Shown piece after piece: positions 8,901 through 17,235 of a DNA stretch of 64,000 bases. The notes under the pieces were generated by a model. That model ran no database searches and was not told where the DNA came from. It saw only the letters and a program-made list of their open reading frames with translations. The DNA is from Bradyrhizobium quebecense (GTDB lineage Bacteria > Pseudomonadota > Alphaproteobacteria > Rhizobiales > Xanthobacteraceae). The stretch spans positions 5,580,001-5,644,000 of the forward strand of contig NZ_CP088022.1 of the NCBI RefSeq assembly GCF_013373795.3. Direction: 5' to 3'. Position 1 is the stretch's first letter; each line of letters opens with the position of its first letter. A program made the position numbers and the translations under genes.

Positions 8901-9326
8901 CTATGCCTTGGCTTGCCCGATCTGGTCGAGCCATGCCGCAAAGCGCGGATGCTTCGCGAACCTGCCTTGCACGACCGCCAACTCCTGCTGGAAGACCGGC
9001 AGCGAGAGCACCCGTTCGATGTCGGGCTCCCTGATCTTCCAGATTCCCGGCGGAACGAAGCCATGCACCTTGAGCTCGAAGATCGAGAAGATGACTTCAT
9101 GCACAATTCGGCGCTCGTCCGGCGTCATCTCAATGGCGCCGCCGGCGCCCTCGTCATGGAACGCCGCCGTTGGCAGGCGACGCCGCAAATCGGATATGCG
9201 CTCGGAATATCTGAGGAAGATATCGGCTCCCAGACGCCGGTTGTTGGTGTGTAGCGCCGTGTAGATCGCGGTGACGCCGACGATGATGGTCCCGAGCGTC
9301 ATGAACTTCAGGATATGATCGAGCAC
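8901..9326 (-). CDS. Hypothetical single-span membrane protein
   Basis: A 141-residue protein starting at GTG 9326, supported by a strong ribosome site (GAAGGAGG about seven bases before). It has one N-terminal transmembrane helix (FMTLGTIIVGVTAIYTAL, about residues 8-25) and a soluble, mostly helical remainder rich in charged residues (YSERISDLRRRLP; DERRIVHEVIFSIFELKVHG; FAKHPRFAAWLDQIG). The helical tail resembles DUF4760-like membrane proteins, but I cannot confirm this. It is a single gene with no obvious operon partner. Confidence 0.65.
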   Translation of the reverse strand: MLDHILKFMTLGTIIVGVTAIYTALHTNNRRLGADIFLRYSERISDLRRRLPTAAFHDEGAGGAIEMTPDERRIVHEVIFSIFELKVHGFVPPGIWKIREPDIERVLSLPVFQQELAVVQGRFAKHPRFAAWLDQIGQAKA

Positions 9327-9575
9327 TGCGATGCCTCCTTCGACCGTCCGTGATCGCGCCAGGAGCCCTGTTCAACCAGTGTTCCGCGCCCTTTATTGCC
9401 CCGGGGCGCGGTGATCGTCGAGATGCGGATCACCGATTTGCCCGACCGCACGAGTCCACCGTCCAAGCGGACTTCCATGGCCCCCGGCAGAGCGGGGTTT
9501 CTCGCCGCTACCGCTTGCAACCAATACCACCCTGCCCCGTTTACCGGCCGGGCAATGACAATTGAGGAGGATTCT

Positions 9576-10004
9576 ATGAGGAACACAGCCCTTGTTCTTG
9601 CAACGGCCGGTGCGCTTGGGGCGAGCGCCATCGCGGCCCCGGCGCCCGCCGAAGCACGCGGCGGATTCGGTCCCGCGCTCGCAGGCGGATTGATCGCCGG
9701 CGCCGTGGTCGGCGGCATCGCGTCGTCAGCCTATGGCTGGGGCCCCGGCTACGGCTACGCCGGCTATGGCTACCCGGGCTACGGATACGGCTACGCACCC
9801 GCCGCCTACTATGGGCCCGGTTACGCCGGCTACGATTACGACTACGATGCCGCGCCGTATCGTTGGGGCGGATACACCACGACATATTATAGCGGGTATA
9901 GGCCGGCCGCTTACGGCTACCGCTATCGTCACGTGGTGCGGCCGGCCTACGCCTATTATGGCGGCGGCTATCCGCGCTGGCATCATCGCTGGCACCATTG
10001 GTAA
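9576..10004 (+). CDS. Gly/Tyr-rich secreted protein
   Basis: A 142-residue protein starting at ATG 9576 behind a clear ribosome site (GAGGAGG). The signal peptide is plain (MRNTALVLATAGALGASAIA, then APAPAEARGG). A glycine-rich hydrophobic segment follows (AGGLIAGAVVGGIASSAYG). The rest is low-complexity repeats of GYGYAGYGYPGYGYG type, ending in a His/Trp-rich tail (YPRWHHRWHHW). Such proteins are common and of unknown role in Bradyrhizobium; suggestions include envelope structure or metal binding by the His tail, neither shown here. The longer open frame starting at 9396 lacks the signal peptide at its N-terminus and is not preferred. Confidence 0.8.
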   Translation: MRNTALVLATAGALGASAIAAPAPAEARGGFGPALAGGLIAGAVVGGIASSAYGWGPGYGYAGYGYPGYGYGYAPAAYYGPGYAGYDYDYDAAPYRWGGYTTTYYSGYRPAAYGYRYRHVVRPAYAYYGGGYPRWHHRWHHW

Positions 10005-10302
10005 CGATCGAGCAGAAGCCCGCCGCATTGCGCGCGGGCTTGGCTGCCCGTCTCGATAGTCGGAACCATACCGGTGGCAGGTTATCCCTGCAACCGCGCC
10101 CGTTCCGAACAGTCATGCGTGGGCACGGCGGCAATTTGGCCCAGACGAAAGTCGCAACAAATGGGCCGCGCGCCTGTCGTAGATTTGTAACCATCTTGCA
10201 AATCGTTATCGCGCAAAAGTCGCGAGCAGCCTTCACGCAACCTTTTGCAAACTCCAAACTGCCTACCGTCGCCGGATATTATAGTGGATTGGGGATCGGC
10301 AG

Positions 10303-11877
10303 ATGGTTGGACTGCGGCCGAATATTTCAATACGGCTCGGGGCCGCGATCAGGGAACAGCATTCGGGCGTTGAGCGTGATCCGGCCGTTCCATCGGTTGG
10401 AACTAACCCGGAGGTCGAGCGCCTGCGCGGCGTCATTGCACGCCTGATGCACACGGCCGCTCATGATCAGCTGACCGGACTTCCGACGCGCAGCCTGCTG
10501 CTCGAGCGGCTGGACCTTGAACTGGCGCGCGAGGCCGATGACGGCGCGCGGATCGCGGTTCTGTTCGTCGATCTCGACAACTTCAAGCTCGTCAACGATT
10601 CACTTGGCCATAGCAGCGGCGACGAGGTGTTGTCCGAAATGGCCCGGCGCATCCTTGGCTGTCTCGGACCGGAAGATACTGCGAGCCGGTTCGGCGGCGA
10701 CGAGATGGTCGTTCTTCATCCGCGCGCCTCGGACTCCTCCGGAGCGGAACTCGGCAAACGGATCCTTGCAGCACTGGCGGAGCCGATCCTGCTCTCCGGC
10801 AAGGAAGTCGTGGTATCGGCAAGCGTAGGGCTCGCGCACTGCAAGCCCGGCACGAAGTGCGCCGAACAATTGCTGCGCGAGGCGGACACCGCCCTCTACG
10901 CGGCAAAGGTCCGTGGCCGCGCGCGATTGGCCGAGTTCAACGACGAGTTGCATGCCCGCGCCGAGAAGCGTGTTCAAATCGAATCCGATTTGCGGGCGGC
11001 GCTACGGGAATCGCAGCTGTTCGTGGAGTATCAGCCGCAAGTCCGCCTGAAAGATGGACGCGTCGTCGGCGTCGAGGCGCTGGTGCGCTGGCGGCATCCC
11101 GAGCGTGGCATCATCTCGCCCGCCGACTTCATCCCCGTCGCCGAGGAATGCGGGCTCATCGTCAAGATCGGACGGCAGGTGCTGCAGGAATCCTGTCGCC
11201 AGCTCGCCGAGTGGACGAGGCTGATGCCGGGCTGCCCGCTCGCCATGACCGTGAACGTGTCGCCGCGCGAGATCGTGGAGCCGACCTTCATCCAGGAGCT
11301 CCGCCAGACTCTCGCCAGCACCAATGTCGATCCGACCGCCCTGTGTCTCGAAATCACCGAAAGCGTCATGATGAGCGCCCCGGAGGAGGTCGTCCAGGTG
11401 CTCGATCAGATCCGGCAGCTCGGCGTGTTCGTCGCGATCGACGATTTCGGCACTGAGCACTCGTCGCTGTCGCGCCTTCGCGACATGCCGGCCGAAGTCC
11501 TGAAGATCGACCGCAGCTTCATCGACGGTCTCAGCAGCGAGCCCGGCGATACGGCGATCGTATCGTCGATCCTGAGCCTGGCCTACGCGATGGGCAAGCA
11601 CACCATCGCCGAGGGCGTCGAACGAAGTGAGCAGGCCGCAATGCTGCTCCGCATGGGTTGCGACGTTGCCCAGGGTTATTTCTTTTCGCGGCCGGTTGCC
11701 GCCGAACAGATTGCGCCGATGCTGACCAGGGCACTCTGGCATCCGAGTTCGGGACGTGCGCTGCACGCCGCGCAGCCGGTGGAAGGACCGGTGCGGCGCG
11801 GCCATCACTATTTCATCGACGAATTCCTTGATCACATCGGGGCTCCCATGGGCACCAAGGCGACGGTCTCGCGATGA
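10303..11877 (+). CDS. Bifunctional GGDEF-EAL cyclic-di-GMP protein
   Basis: A 524-residue soluble protein with a diguanylate cyclase-type GGDEF domain (about 50-210) followed by an EAL phosphodiesterase domain (about 225-490). The active-site motif reads GGDEM at 131-135 rather than GGDEF, and there is no RxxD inhibitory site in the usual place, so cyclase activity is possible but uncertain. The EAL domain keeps the residues needed for c-di-GMP hydrolysis: VEALVRW (258-260 EAL), NVSPREI, LEITES, IAIDDFG-type VAIDDFGTE, LKIDRSFI, AEGVE and QGYFFSRP. It has no transmembrane or PAS region of its own. Its stop overlaps the start of the next gene (ATGA), a seven-helix membrane protein that could supply the sensing part. 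The net effect is probably c-di-GMP breakdown. Confidence 0.9.
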   Translation: MVGLRPNISIRLGAAIREQHSGVERDPAVPSVGTNPEVERLRGVIARLMHTAAHDQLTGLPTRSLLLERLDLELAREADDGARIAVLFVDLDNFKLVNDSLGHSSGDEVLSEMARRILGCLGPEDTASRFGGDEMVVLHPRASDSSGAELGKRILAALAEPILLSGKEVVVSASVGLAHCKPGTKCAEQLLREADTALYAAKVRGRARLAEFNDELHARAEKRVQIESDLRAALRESQLFVEYQPQVRLKDGRVVGVEALVRWRHPERGIISPADFIPVAEECGLIVKIGRQVLQESCRQLAEWTRLMPGCPLAMTVNVSPREIVEPTFIQELRQTLASTNVDPTALCLEITESVMMSAPEEVVQVLDQIRQLGVFVAIDDFGTEHSSLSRLRDMPAEVLKIDRSFIDGLSSEPGDTAIVSSILSLAYAMGKHTIAEGVERSEQAAMLLRMGCDVAQGYFFSRPVAAEQIAPMLTRALWHPSSGRALHAAQPVEGPVRRGHHYFIDEFLDHIGAPMGTKATVSR

Positions 11878-12710
11878 TGTATCTCGTCATTGGTCTCAGC
11901 AATCTGGCGATCGGACTGGCCTACGCGGGCCTTGGGATATTGTCGGCCTGGGAAACGGTCAGCCTGCATCGATACCGGGGCTGGTCCCGCTTCGGCATCG
12001 GATTTTCGATGATGGCTGCGAGCTGCGGCCCGCATCATCTGGTGCACGGCTTCCAGGTGCTGCAGGGCGAAAGCGTGTCCTGGTCGATGCTCGCCGTCAC
12101 CCTGCTCGGGCTGCCGGCAGGTTTGACATTTGTGTTCCTGCGGTTCGAGACGATATTGGGTGGCCAGGGCGAGCGATTGATCGCCCTCTCGCCGCATCGC
12201 GCGATGTTGCTGGTCGGCGGCTTCGCGATCACGGCGGGCTGGCTGGCGGCCTGGGCGATGGCCCAGCCCGGCGCGAACATCCCGTTCCTTTGCACGTCGG
12301 CCGATCTTGCCGCGCGCGCGACGATGCCTAGCACCTGGATCGACGTCGCCTCGGCCACGTTCTTCGCCAATGTGTTCGTCACCGTGACTTACGGGCTGGT
12401 CGGCTGGTATCTGGCTGACCATCAGGTGCGCCGCTATCTGGCGACCGGTGTGTGGTCGCTGTCGGGGGCCGCATTGGCGGGCGTCTTCTTCTCCTGCGCG
12501 CTGATCCATCTCATTGACGCGACGACTCACGGCAGCGGATCGATGCTCGTCTTCGACCTGATCGGCATTCCCGCCTCGGTTTATTTCCTCTGGGTCGTCG
12601 AGCAGCTGCACAGCGACTCCGTGCTGGACTGGAATCGGCGTCCGCTGGTCGGTGCCGCGGCTGCGCCGGCGCGGCCCTCACCCTGGAGCGGCAGGAACCT
12701 GCAGCACTGA
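11874..12710 (+). CDS. Seven-helix membrane protein coupled to the GGDEF-EAL gene
   Basis: A 278-residue integral membrane protein with about seven predicted helices (near 3-26, 38-60, 72-90, 110-130, 158-180, 190-213, 224-242) and a short cytoplasmic-type Pro/Ala/Arg tail. It starts in a four-base overlap with the GGDEF-EAL gene, so the two are made together. Two helices carry the same spacing of Cys and His inside the membrane: Cys51/His55 in helix 2 (SCGPHHLVHG) and Cys208/His212 in helix 6 (SCALIHLID). Buried Cys-x3-His pairs can bind a metal or heme, as Cys65/His69 bind copper in plant ethylene receptors. This suggests a membrane sensor working through the neighbouring cyclic-di-GMP enzyme. 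I do not recognise the family, and the role is inferred. Confidence 0.7.
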   Translation: MMYLVIGLSNLAIGLAYAGLGILSAWETVSLHRYRGWSRFGIGFSMMAASCGPHHLVHGFQVLQGESVSWSMLAVTLLGLPAGLTFVFLRFETILGGQGERLIALSPHRAMLLVGGFAITAGWLAAWAMAQPGANIPFLCTSADLAARATMPSTWIDVASATFFANVFVTVTYGLVGWYLADHQVRRYLATGVWSLSGAALAGVFFSCALIHLIDATTHGSGSMLVFDLIGIPASVYFLWVVEQLHSDSVLDWNRRPLVGAAAAPARPSPWSGRNLQH

Positions 12711-12849
12711 CCGGCCTTGTGCGTGCGATCGGCAGCCGGCTTTCCCTGGGCCCTCTTCAAGAGAGAGGGCGAGACGAGATGCAAAGCTCGGGCAAATCAT
12801 GTCGCGAGAATGCGGATCTATGACTCACAGGTCGCGCAACACACTCGGT

Positions 12850-12965
12850 GTCGTCCTGGCGAAAGCCAGGACCCATTACCCCAAATCTCAATTGTTGCGC
12901 GACGCCGGGGCCACGATGCGGTTCATCACTGAATGCGGTGGTCCTGCTTTCGCCAGGACGACGAC
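12850..12965. repeat. Intergenic palindromic repeat, family B
   Basis: About 115 bases bounded by CGTCCTGGCG...CGCCAGGACG, containing TTGTTGCGCGACGCC and GTTCATCAC.GAATGCGGTGG. A second copy, in the opposite orientation, is at 58271-58394. It lies between the seven-helix protein gene and tRNA-Val. The remaining bases up to 13122 contain only a hairpin (CCTTC.CTCGC / GCGAG.GAAGG, near 13097-13121) just beyond the tRNA 3' end. Confidence 0.7.
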
Positions 12966-13122
12966 GTGGGGGCCGGCGTGGCGTCGAACGAGCTGTTTGA
13001 CGGGTTGAATCGGAAGCCCGCCGTCATGGCGCGGCTTGCCGAGCCGTAGCTCGCGGCCAAAGGCCCGCCTTCGCCCTTTGGGCTTCGGCGCGGCATCCTT
13101 CTCTCGCTTCGCGAGCGAAGGA

Positions 13123-13197
13123 TGGTGGGTGCGACAGGGATCGAACCTGTGACCCCTACCATGTCAAGGTAGTGCTCTCCCGCTGAGCTACGCACCC
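13123..13197 (-). tRNA. tRNA-Val (anticodon GAC)
   Basis: A complete cloverleaf on the minus strand: acceptor GGGTGCG / CGCACCC, D arm GCTC / GAGC, anticodon stem CTACC / GGTAG around loop TTGACAT (anticodon GAC, reading GUC valine), T arm ACAGG-TTCGATC-CCTGT, discriminator A, and CCA encoded in the DNA. No integrase or attachment duplication is seen beside it. Confidence 0.97.
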
Positions 13198-13276
13198 AAA
13201 GCCGTGTTTGGATCGGGTCCCTATAACGGACACCGGCGGGGCAGGCAAGGATACAAAGTGAAGGTTTTTTGGCGAA

Positions 13277-13636
13277 TCAGGCCGCCAGCAACTTATTCAC
13301 TTCGCTAACCAATTCCCGGAGGTGCACGGGTTTGGACAGCACCTTGGCGTTTTTCGGCGCCTCCGAATCGGAATTGAGGGCCACCGCGGCAAAGCCGGTG
13401 ATGAACATGATCTTGATGTCGGGATCGAGTTCCGAGGCACGGCGCGCCAGCTCGATGCCGTCCATCTCGGGCATCACGATGTCGGTGAGCAGCATTTCGA
13501 ACGGCTCCTCACGCAGCCGCTGATAGGCCGACATGCCGTTGTCGTGCGGCGAGACCTTGAAACCTGCATTTTCCAGTGCCTTGACCAGAAAGCGGCGCAT
13601 ATCGGTGTCGTCTTCGGCGAGAAGAATTTTCGGCAT
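13277..13636 (-). CDS. cpdR: CpdR-type single-domain response regulator
   Basis: A 119-residue receiver domain with no output domain. The acidic pocket (LLAEDDTDMRR), phosphoacceptor Asp52 (LLTDIVMPEMDG), switch Thr (MFITGF) and conserved Lys (LSKPVHL) are all present. Sequence and length match CpdR, which in Caulobacter and Sinorhizobium acts unphosphorylated as an adaptor that brings ClpXP to substrates such as cell-cycle regulators, and is switched off through the CckA-ChpT phosphorelay. The ATG at 13636 starts exactly at the family's N-terminus (MPKILLAEDD); the longer frame is non-coding. It is divergent from the N-formylglutamate amidohydrolase gene. The 305-base gap between them holds both promoters, but I could not assign sites. 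Confidence 0.92.
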   Translation of the reverse strand: MPKILLAEDDTDMRRFLVKALENAGFKVSPHDNGMSAYQRLREEPFEMLLTDIVMPEMDGIELARRASELDPDIKIMFITGFAAVALNSDSEAPKNAKVLSKPVHLRELVSEVNKLLAA

Positions 13637-13941
13637 GGCAGGGATCGTCGAATCCGGCTTGAGGAGCAGTCCGAACAGTAAGCCCGACAGACGGTAAATT
13701 TCGGGTGAAATTTGCGTCAAGCCAGCGGCAAATGCGCGCCAGCCAGTTGTGGACCGAACCACGCATCGAATCAACCTTGTACGGCATTTGCCGCCTTCAA
13801 GACGCGTTCCAGCCCGCGCCACACTCTTTTCACTTGGCAGAATGATCGCGATTACCGACAATGCCCGCCCATAAATCTCCGCCTTTCCGGCAGAATCAGT
13901 TCTTGCGGGGCGAGGCGGACGCAAGGGACGGCGCCAAGGGA

Positions 13942-14829
13942 ATGACCGAATTTGCTGGCGAGTTATCGCCCCCGTTCGAGATCGTTGAGCCGCAGGCCTG
14001 GCGTGCGCCGATCATCTTCAATTCCCCGCATTCGGGCTCGGCCTACCCGGCCGAGTTCCTCGAGGCGTCGCGAATCGACGTGGCGGCGCTGCGCCGCTCC
14101 GAAGACTCCTTCATGGACGAATTGATCGCCGGATTGAGCGATCGCGGCTTTCCGATCATCCGGGTCAACTTCCCGCGCTCCTATGTCGACGTGAACCGCG
14201 AGCCCTATGAGCTCGACCCGCGCATGTTCACCGGGCGGCTGCCGAGCTTTGCCAACACGCGCTCGATGCGGGTGGCCGGCGGCCTTGGCACCATCCCGCG
14301 CGTGGTCGGCGACGGCCAGGAGATCTACCGCGAGCGGCTCGACGTCGACGAGGCGCTGCGGCGGATCGAGGTGCTCTACAAGCCTTATCACCGCGCACTG
14401 CGCCGGCTGATCAACAAGGCGCACCAGGCGTTCGGTGCCGTGATTTTGGTCGATTGCCATTCGATGCCGTCAGTCGGGGTCTCGCGCGATGAGCCGCGCC
14501 GGCCCGACGTCGTGATCGGCGACCGCTACGGCACGAGCTGCGCGCCGCTGCTGCCCGACCTGGTCGAGGAGATGATGAGCTCGCTCGGCTATTCGGTCGG
14601 TCGCAACAAGCCCTATGCCGGCGGCTTCATCACCGAGCATTACGGCAACCCGGCGAGCGGCCTGCACACCGTGCAGATCGAGCTCAACCGCGCGGTCTAC
14701 ATGGATGAGCGCCAACGCGAGCGCGGACCGCGCTTCGTCCAGGTGGCGGCCGACTTTGCGTCGCTCGCGGATGCGCTCGCGAAAATTCCGTTCGGGGATC
14801 TCGGCCCGTTCCAGGCGGCAGCGGAGTAA
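13942..14829 (+). CDS. N-formylglutamate amidohydrolase family protein
   Basis: A 295-residue hydrolase of the N-formylglutamate amidohydrolase (HutG/FGase) family, which releases formate from N-formyl-L-glutamate, the last step of one histidine-degradation route; several members act on other substrates. Family blocks are PIIFNSPHSGSAYP near the N-terminus, NFPRSYVDVNREPYELD, VILVDCHSMPS (likely metal ligands Asp and His) and GGFITEHYGNP. No hut genes are nearby, so the pathway is not confirmed by context. The start at 13942 gives the typical length (MTEFAGEL); an in-frame ATG at 13861 would add 27 unlikely residues. Confidence 0.85.
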   Translation: MTEFAGELSPPFEIVEPQAWRAPIIFNSPHSGSAYPAEFLEASRIDVAALRRSEDSFMDELIAGLSDRGFPIIRVNFPRSYVDVNREPYELDPRMFTGRLPSFANTRSMRVAGGLGTIPRVVGDGQEIYRERLDVDEALRRIEVLYKPYHRALRRLINKAHQAFGAVILVDCHSMPSVGVSRDEPRRPDVVIGDRYGTSCAPLLPDLVEEMMSSLGYSVGRNKPYAGGFITEHYGNPASGLHTVQIELNRAVYMDERQRERGPRFVQVAADFASLADALAKIPFGDLGPFQAAAE

Positions 14830-14945
14830 ATCCTTCGTCGGCCACCCGTGGTGCCGGATGAAGTCATGAACCAAGAATTCAAATTGGCGACGCGATAAGC
14901 GCCGAATTGGATTCTCAGTTCACTCGCGGAAATGACGGCCCAAAG

Positions 14946-14977
14946 AAAAAAGGGCCGCTTGAATGAACAAGCGGCCC
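14946..14977 (-). terminator. Intrinsic terminator of the sRNA
   Basis: Perfect ten-base stem with a six-base loop and a run of six T on the minus strand; also the Hfq-type 3' end expected of such an sRNA. Confidence 0.85.
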
Positions 14978-15031
14978 AAGTCTAGGGAGGAAACGCCCAA
15001 GGAGGGCAGCGATAGCGCGAGGCGCTACCGC
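14946..15031 (-). ncRNA. Putative trans-acting sRNA of the suhB/MmgR type
   Basis: A minus-strand transcript of about 85 bases is implied. Its 3' end is a strong intrinsic terminator: ten-base stem GGGCCGCTTG / CAAGCGGCCC at 14952-14977 followed by TTTTTTCTTT. Just upstream is the motif CGTTTCCTCCCTAGACTT, an anti-Shine-Dalgarno-type sequence I associate with the alphaproteobacterial suhB RNA family (MmgR in Sinorhizobium, alpha-r8). A -10-like TATTGT at 15038-15043 places the 5' end near 15031. The next gene is an inositol-monophosphatase-family member, matching the context that gave the suhB RNA its name. The family identification is from memory and unverified. Confidence 0.7.
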
Positions 15032-15397
15032 ACCGCAACAATATGCGACCGCGCTGCACAAAACGCAAGAACTTTCGAAACATTTCTTCTGTAATGTTGG
15101 TAAGTCTGGCGAAACTGCAACACGACCCGCGGGCCGAATTAAAATGTTGAACATCAATATCTTACATGAGAAATCGCGATCGGACAGCGTCCAGCGCATA
15201 GCTTGTATACCAGAACTCGCAACTTCGTGATCCGCCCCGAAGCCCGGGAGACTTTCGAATCGAAGCCAAATCGAAAGTCCGGAACCGGGTCATCAGGCTG
15301 GGATAACACTCCGTTAATCGTGCGCGCCGCTTGGGATTGAGCTAGGCAAGAGCACATCCGGTTCTATCGCGTCGTTTGCGCATTTCAGGGACATGCC
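15032..15397. other. Intergenic region between the sRNA and hisN
   Basis: Contains the sRNA promoter at its left end and presumably the hisN promoter at its right. No further gene, repeat or riboswitch could be recognised. AT-rich patches occur near 15100-15180. Confidence 0.35.
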
Positions 15398-16177
15398 GTG
15401 ACGGTCATCGACTTTACCGCCTTCATCGGCCGCCTCGCGACCGCATCCGGCGAAACCATCCTGCCCTTCTTCCGCACCTCGCTCTCGGTCGACAACAAGA
15501 GCTCGAGCGATTTCGATCCGGTCACCGAGGCCGACCGGGCCGCCGAAGCCGTGATGCGGCGGCTGATCAAGGCGAACTTCCCCCAGCACGGCATCGTCGG
15601 CGAGGAGTTCGGCAATGAGCGCCAGGACGCCGACTATGTCTGGGTGCTCGATCCGATCGACGGCACGAAATCGTTCATCGCCGGCTTTCCGATCTGGGGC
15701 ACGCTGATCGCGCTGCTGCACAAAGGTACGCCGGTATTCGGCATGATGCACCAGCCCTATATCGGCGAGCGCTTCTCCGGCGACAACGGCTCGGCACATT
15801 ACTCCGGCCCGTCGGGCGAGCGGCGGCTCTCGGTGCGGCGCTGCGCCTCGTTGAAGGAAGCGACCGTCTTCACCACCAGCCCGAAGCTGATGAATCCGGA
15901 TGACCGCGCCCGCTTCGGCCGCGTCGAGCAAGCGGCGCGCCTGTCGCGCTACGGCGGCGACTGCTACTCCTATTGCATGCTCGCGGCCGGCCATCTCGAC
16001 CTCGTGGTCGAGACCGAGCTGAAACCCTACGACATTGCCGGCCTGATCCCGATCGTCACCGGCGCCGGCGGCGTCGTCACCACCTGGGACGGCAAGCCGG
16101 CGCAAGGCGGCGGCCGCATCATCGCAGCCGGTGACCCGCGCGTGCACGAAGCCGCGATGAAGCTGCTCAACGCCTGA
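15398..16177 (+). CDS. hisN: Histidinol-phosphatase, inositol monophosphatase family
   Basis: A 259-residue Mg-dependent phosphatase. Metal-binding motifs of the inositol monophosphatase fold are present: GEEFG (68-72), DPIDGTKSF (85-93) and the C-terminal KPYDIAGLIPIV. The pattern, including VTEADRAAE and GGDCYSY, fits the HisN subgroup, which removes phosphate from L-histidinol phosphate in histidine synthesis in organisms without an HisB phosphatase; a general suhB-like role cannot be excluded. The start is GTG 15398, with AGGGAC a few bases before. It stands alone, followed by a transporter binding-protein gene. Confidence 0.85.
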   Translation: MTVIDFTAFIGRLATASGETILPFFRTSLSVDNKSSSDFDPVTEADRAAEAVMRRLIKANFPQHGIVGEEFGNERQDADYVWVLDPIDGTKSFIAGFPIWGTLIALLHKGTPVFGMMHQPYIGERFSGDNGSAHYSGPSGERRLSVRRCASLKEATVFTTSPKLMNPDDRARFGRVEQAARLSRYGGDCYSYCMLAAGHLDLVVETELKPYDIAGLIPIVTGAGGVVTTWDGKPAQGGGRIIAAGDPRVHEAAMKLLNA

Positions 16178-16264
16178 TCCTTGCTCCGCCTGATTTCTTG
16201 AGTTGCCGGGCGATTGATCTGCGCCCATCCTGACGGCAACGAGAAAAGTCAGGGATCGGCGCAC

Positions 16265-17233
16265 ATGACGATATGCGGCAGGCTGCTGGCAGCCATTCTC
16301 CTGCTTCTCGCGCCCGTCACCGCCAGCCCCCAGCAGTTCCCGACCAAGCCGATTCGGCTGATCGTGCCGTTCCCGCCCGGCGGGCCCAACGACATCATCG
16401 CGCGGGTGATCGGGCAGAAGATCTCGGAACTGGTGAAGCAACCGATCATCGTCGACAACCGCGCCGGCCAGGGCGGCGTGCTCGGCACCGATGCGGTCGC
16501 GAAGGCCGCACCCGACGGCTACACGGTTGCGATCGCGAGCGCCGGCGCGCTGGCGATCAGCCCGAGCATGGAGAAAGTCGCCTACGACACGCTGACGGAT
16601 CTCGCGCCAATCACGCTGGTCGCGACCGTGCCCGAGATGCTGGTTGTCGCCACCGACGTGCCGGCAAGGAACATGAGCGAGCTGGTCGCGCTCGCCAAGG
16701 CACAGCCGGGCAAGCTCAACTTCGCCTCCTCCGGCCCCGGCAGCCTGCCGCATCTGGCCTGCGAATTGTTCAAGCTGACGGCAAAGATCGACATCGTGCA
16801 CGTGCCCTATCGCGGCGCGGCGCCGGCGGTAAACGATCTGTTGGGCCAGCAGGTGCAGATGACCTTCCTCGACCTGCCGGTGATCCTGCCGCAGATCAAG
16901 GCGGGCGCGCTGCGGCCAATCGCGCTCGGCGGCCGCGAGCGCGCCCCGACCGCGCCCGACGTGCCGACCACGACAGAGGCCGGCATGCCCGACCTGATCA
17001 TCGAGAACTGGTACGGCATGGTCGCCCCCGCCGGAACGCCGCCGGTGATCGTCACCAGGCTGAACAAGATCGCCACCGAGGCGATGGCTGATCCGAGCGT
17101 GAAGGCCAAGCTCGCCGAGCAGGGCCTGACACTGGTCGGCGACACGCCGGAGCACTTCCGCGACTTCATCGCCGCCGACATCAAGAAATGGGCAAAGGTG
17201 ATCCAGGACGCCGGCGTGGTGACAGCGAAGTAA
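16265..17233 (+). CDS. Tripartite tricarboxylate (Bug/TctC) family substrate-binding protein
   Basis: A 322-residue periplasmic binding protein. After a signal peptide (MTICGRLLAAILLLLAPVTA), the mature sequence opens with the family hallmark FPTKPIRLIVPFPPGGPNDI and continues with VDNRAGQGGVLGTDAVAKAAPDGYT, VPYRGAAPAVNDLLGQQVQM and GTPPVIVTRLNKI. Bug proteins bind carboxylates such as tricarboxylates or aromatic acids. No TctA/TctB membrane genes are adjacent, as is common for orphan Bug proteins. The start at 16265 is chosen because it begins the signal peptide; the frame opens earlier at 16214. The gene ends two bases from the convergent GST gene. Confidence 0.9.
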   Translation: MTICGRLLAAILLLLAPVTASPQQFPTKPIRLIVPFPPGGPNDIIARVIGQKISELVKQPIIVDNRAGQGGVLGTDAVAKAAPDGYTVAIASAGALAISPSMEKVAYDTLTDLAPITLVATVPEMLVVATDVPARNMSELVALAKAQPGKLNFASSGPGSLPHLACELFKLTAKIDIVHVPYRGAAPAVNDLLGQQVQMTFLDLPVILPQIKAGALRPIALGGRERAPTAPDVPTTTEAGMPDLIIENWYGMVAPAGTPPVIVTRLNKIATEAMADPSVKAKLAEQGLTLVGDTPEHFRDFIAADIKKWAKVIQDAGVVTAK

Positions 17234-17235
17234 GA

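Noticed and set aside
13005..13122. Possible terminator or RNA gene next to tRNA-Val
   Set aside because: A hairpin is present but without a T run; nothing else supports a separate RNA.
13123..13197. tRNA-Val as the attachment site of a genomic island
   Set aside because: No integrase, no direct repeat of the tRNA 3' end, and flanking genes (cpdR, amidohydrolase) look native.
15314..17155. 613-residue minus-strand frame over hisN and the TTT binding protein
   Set aside because: Opposite two clearly recognised genes and without any family motif.
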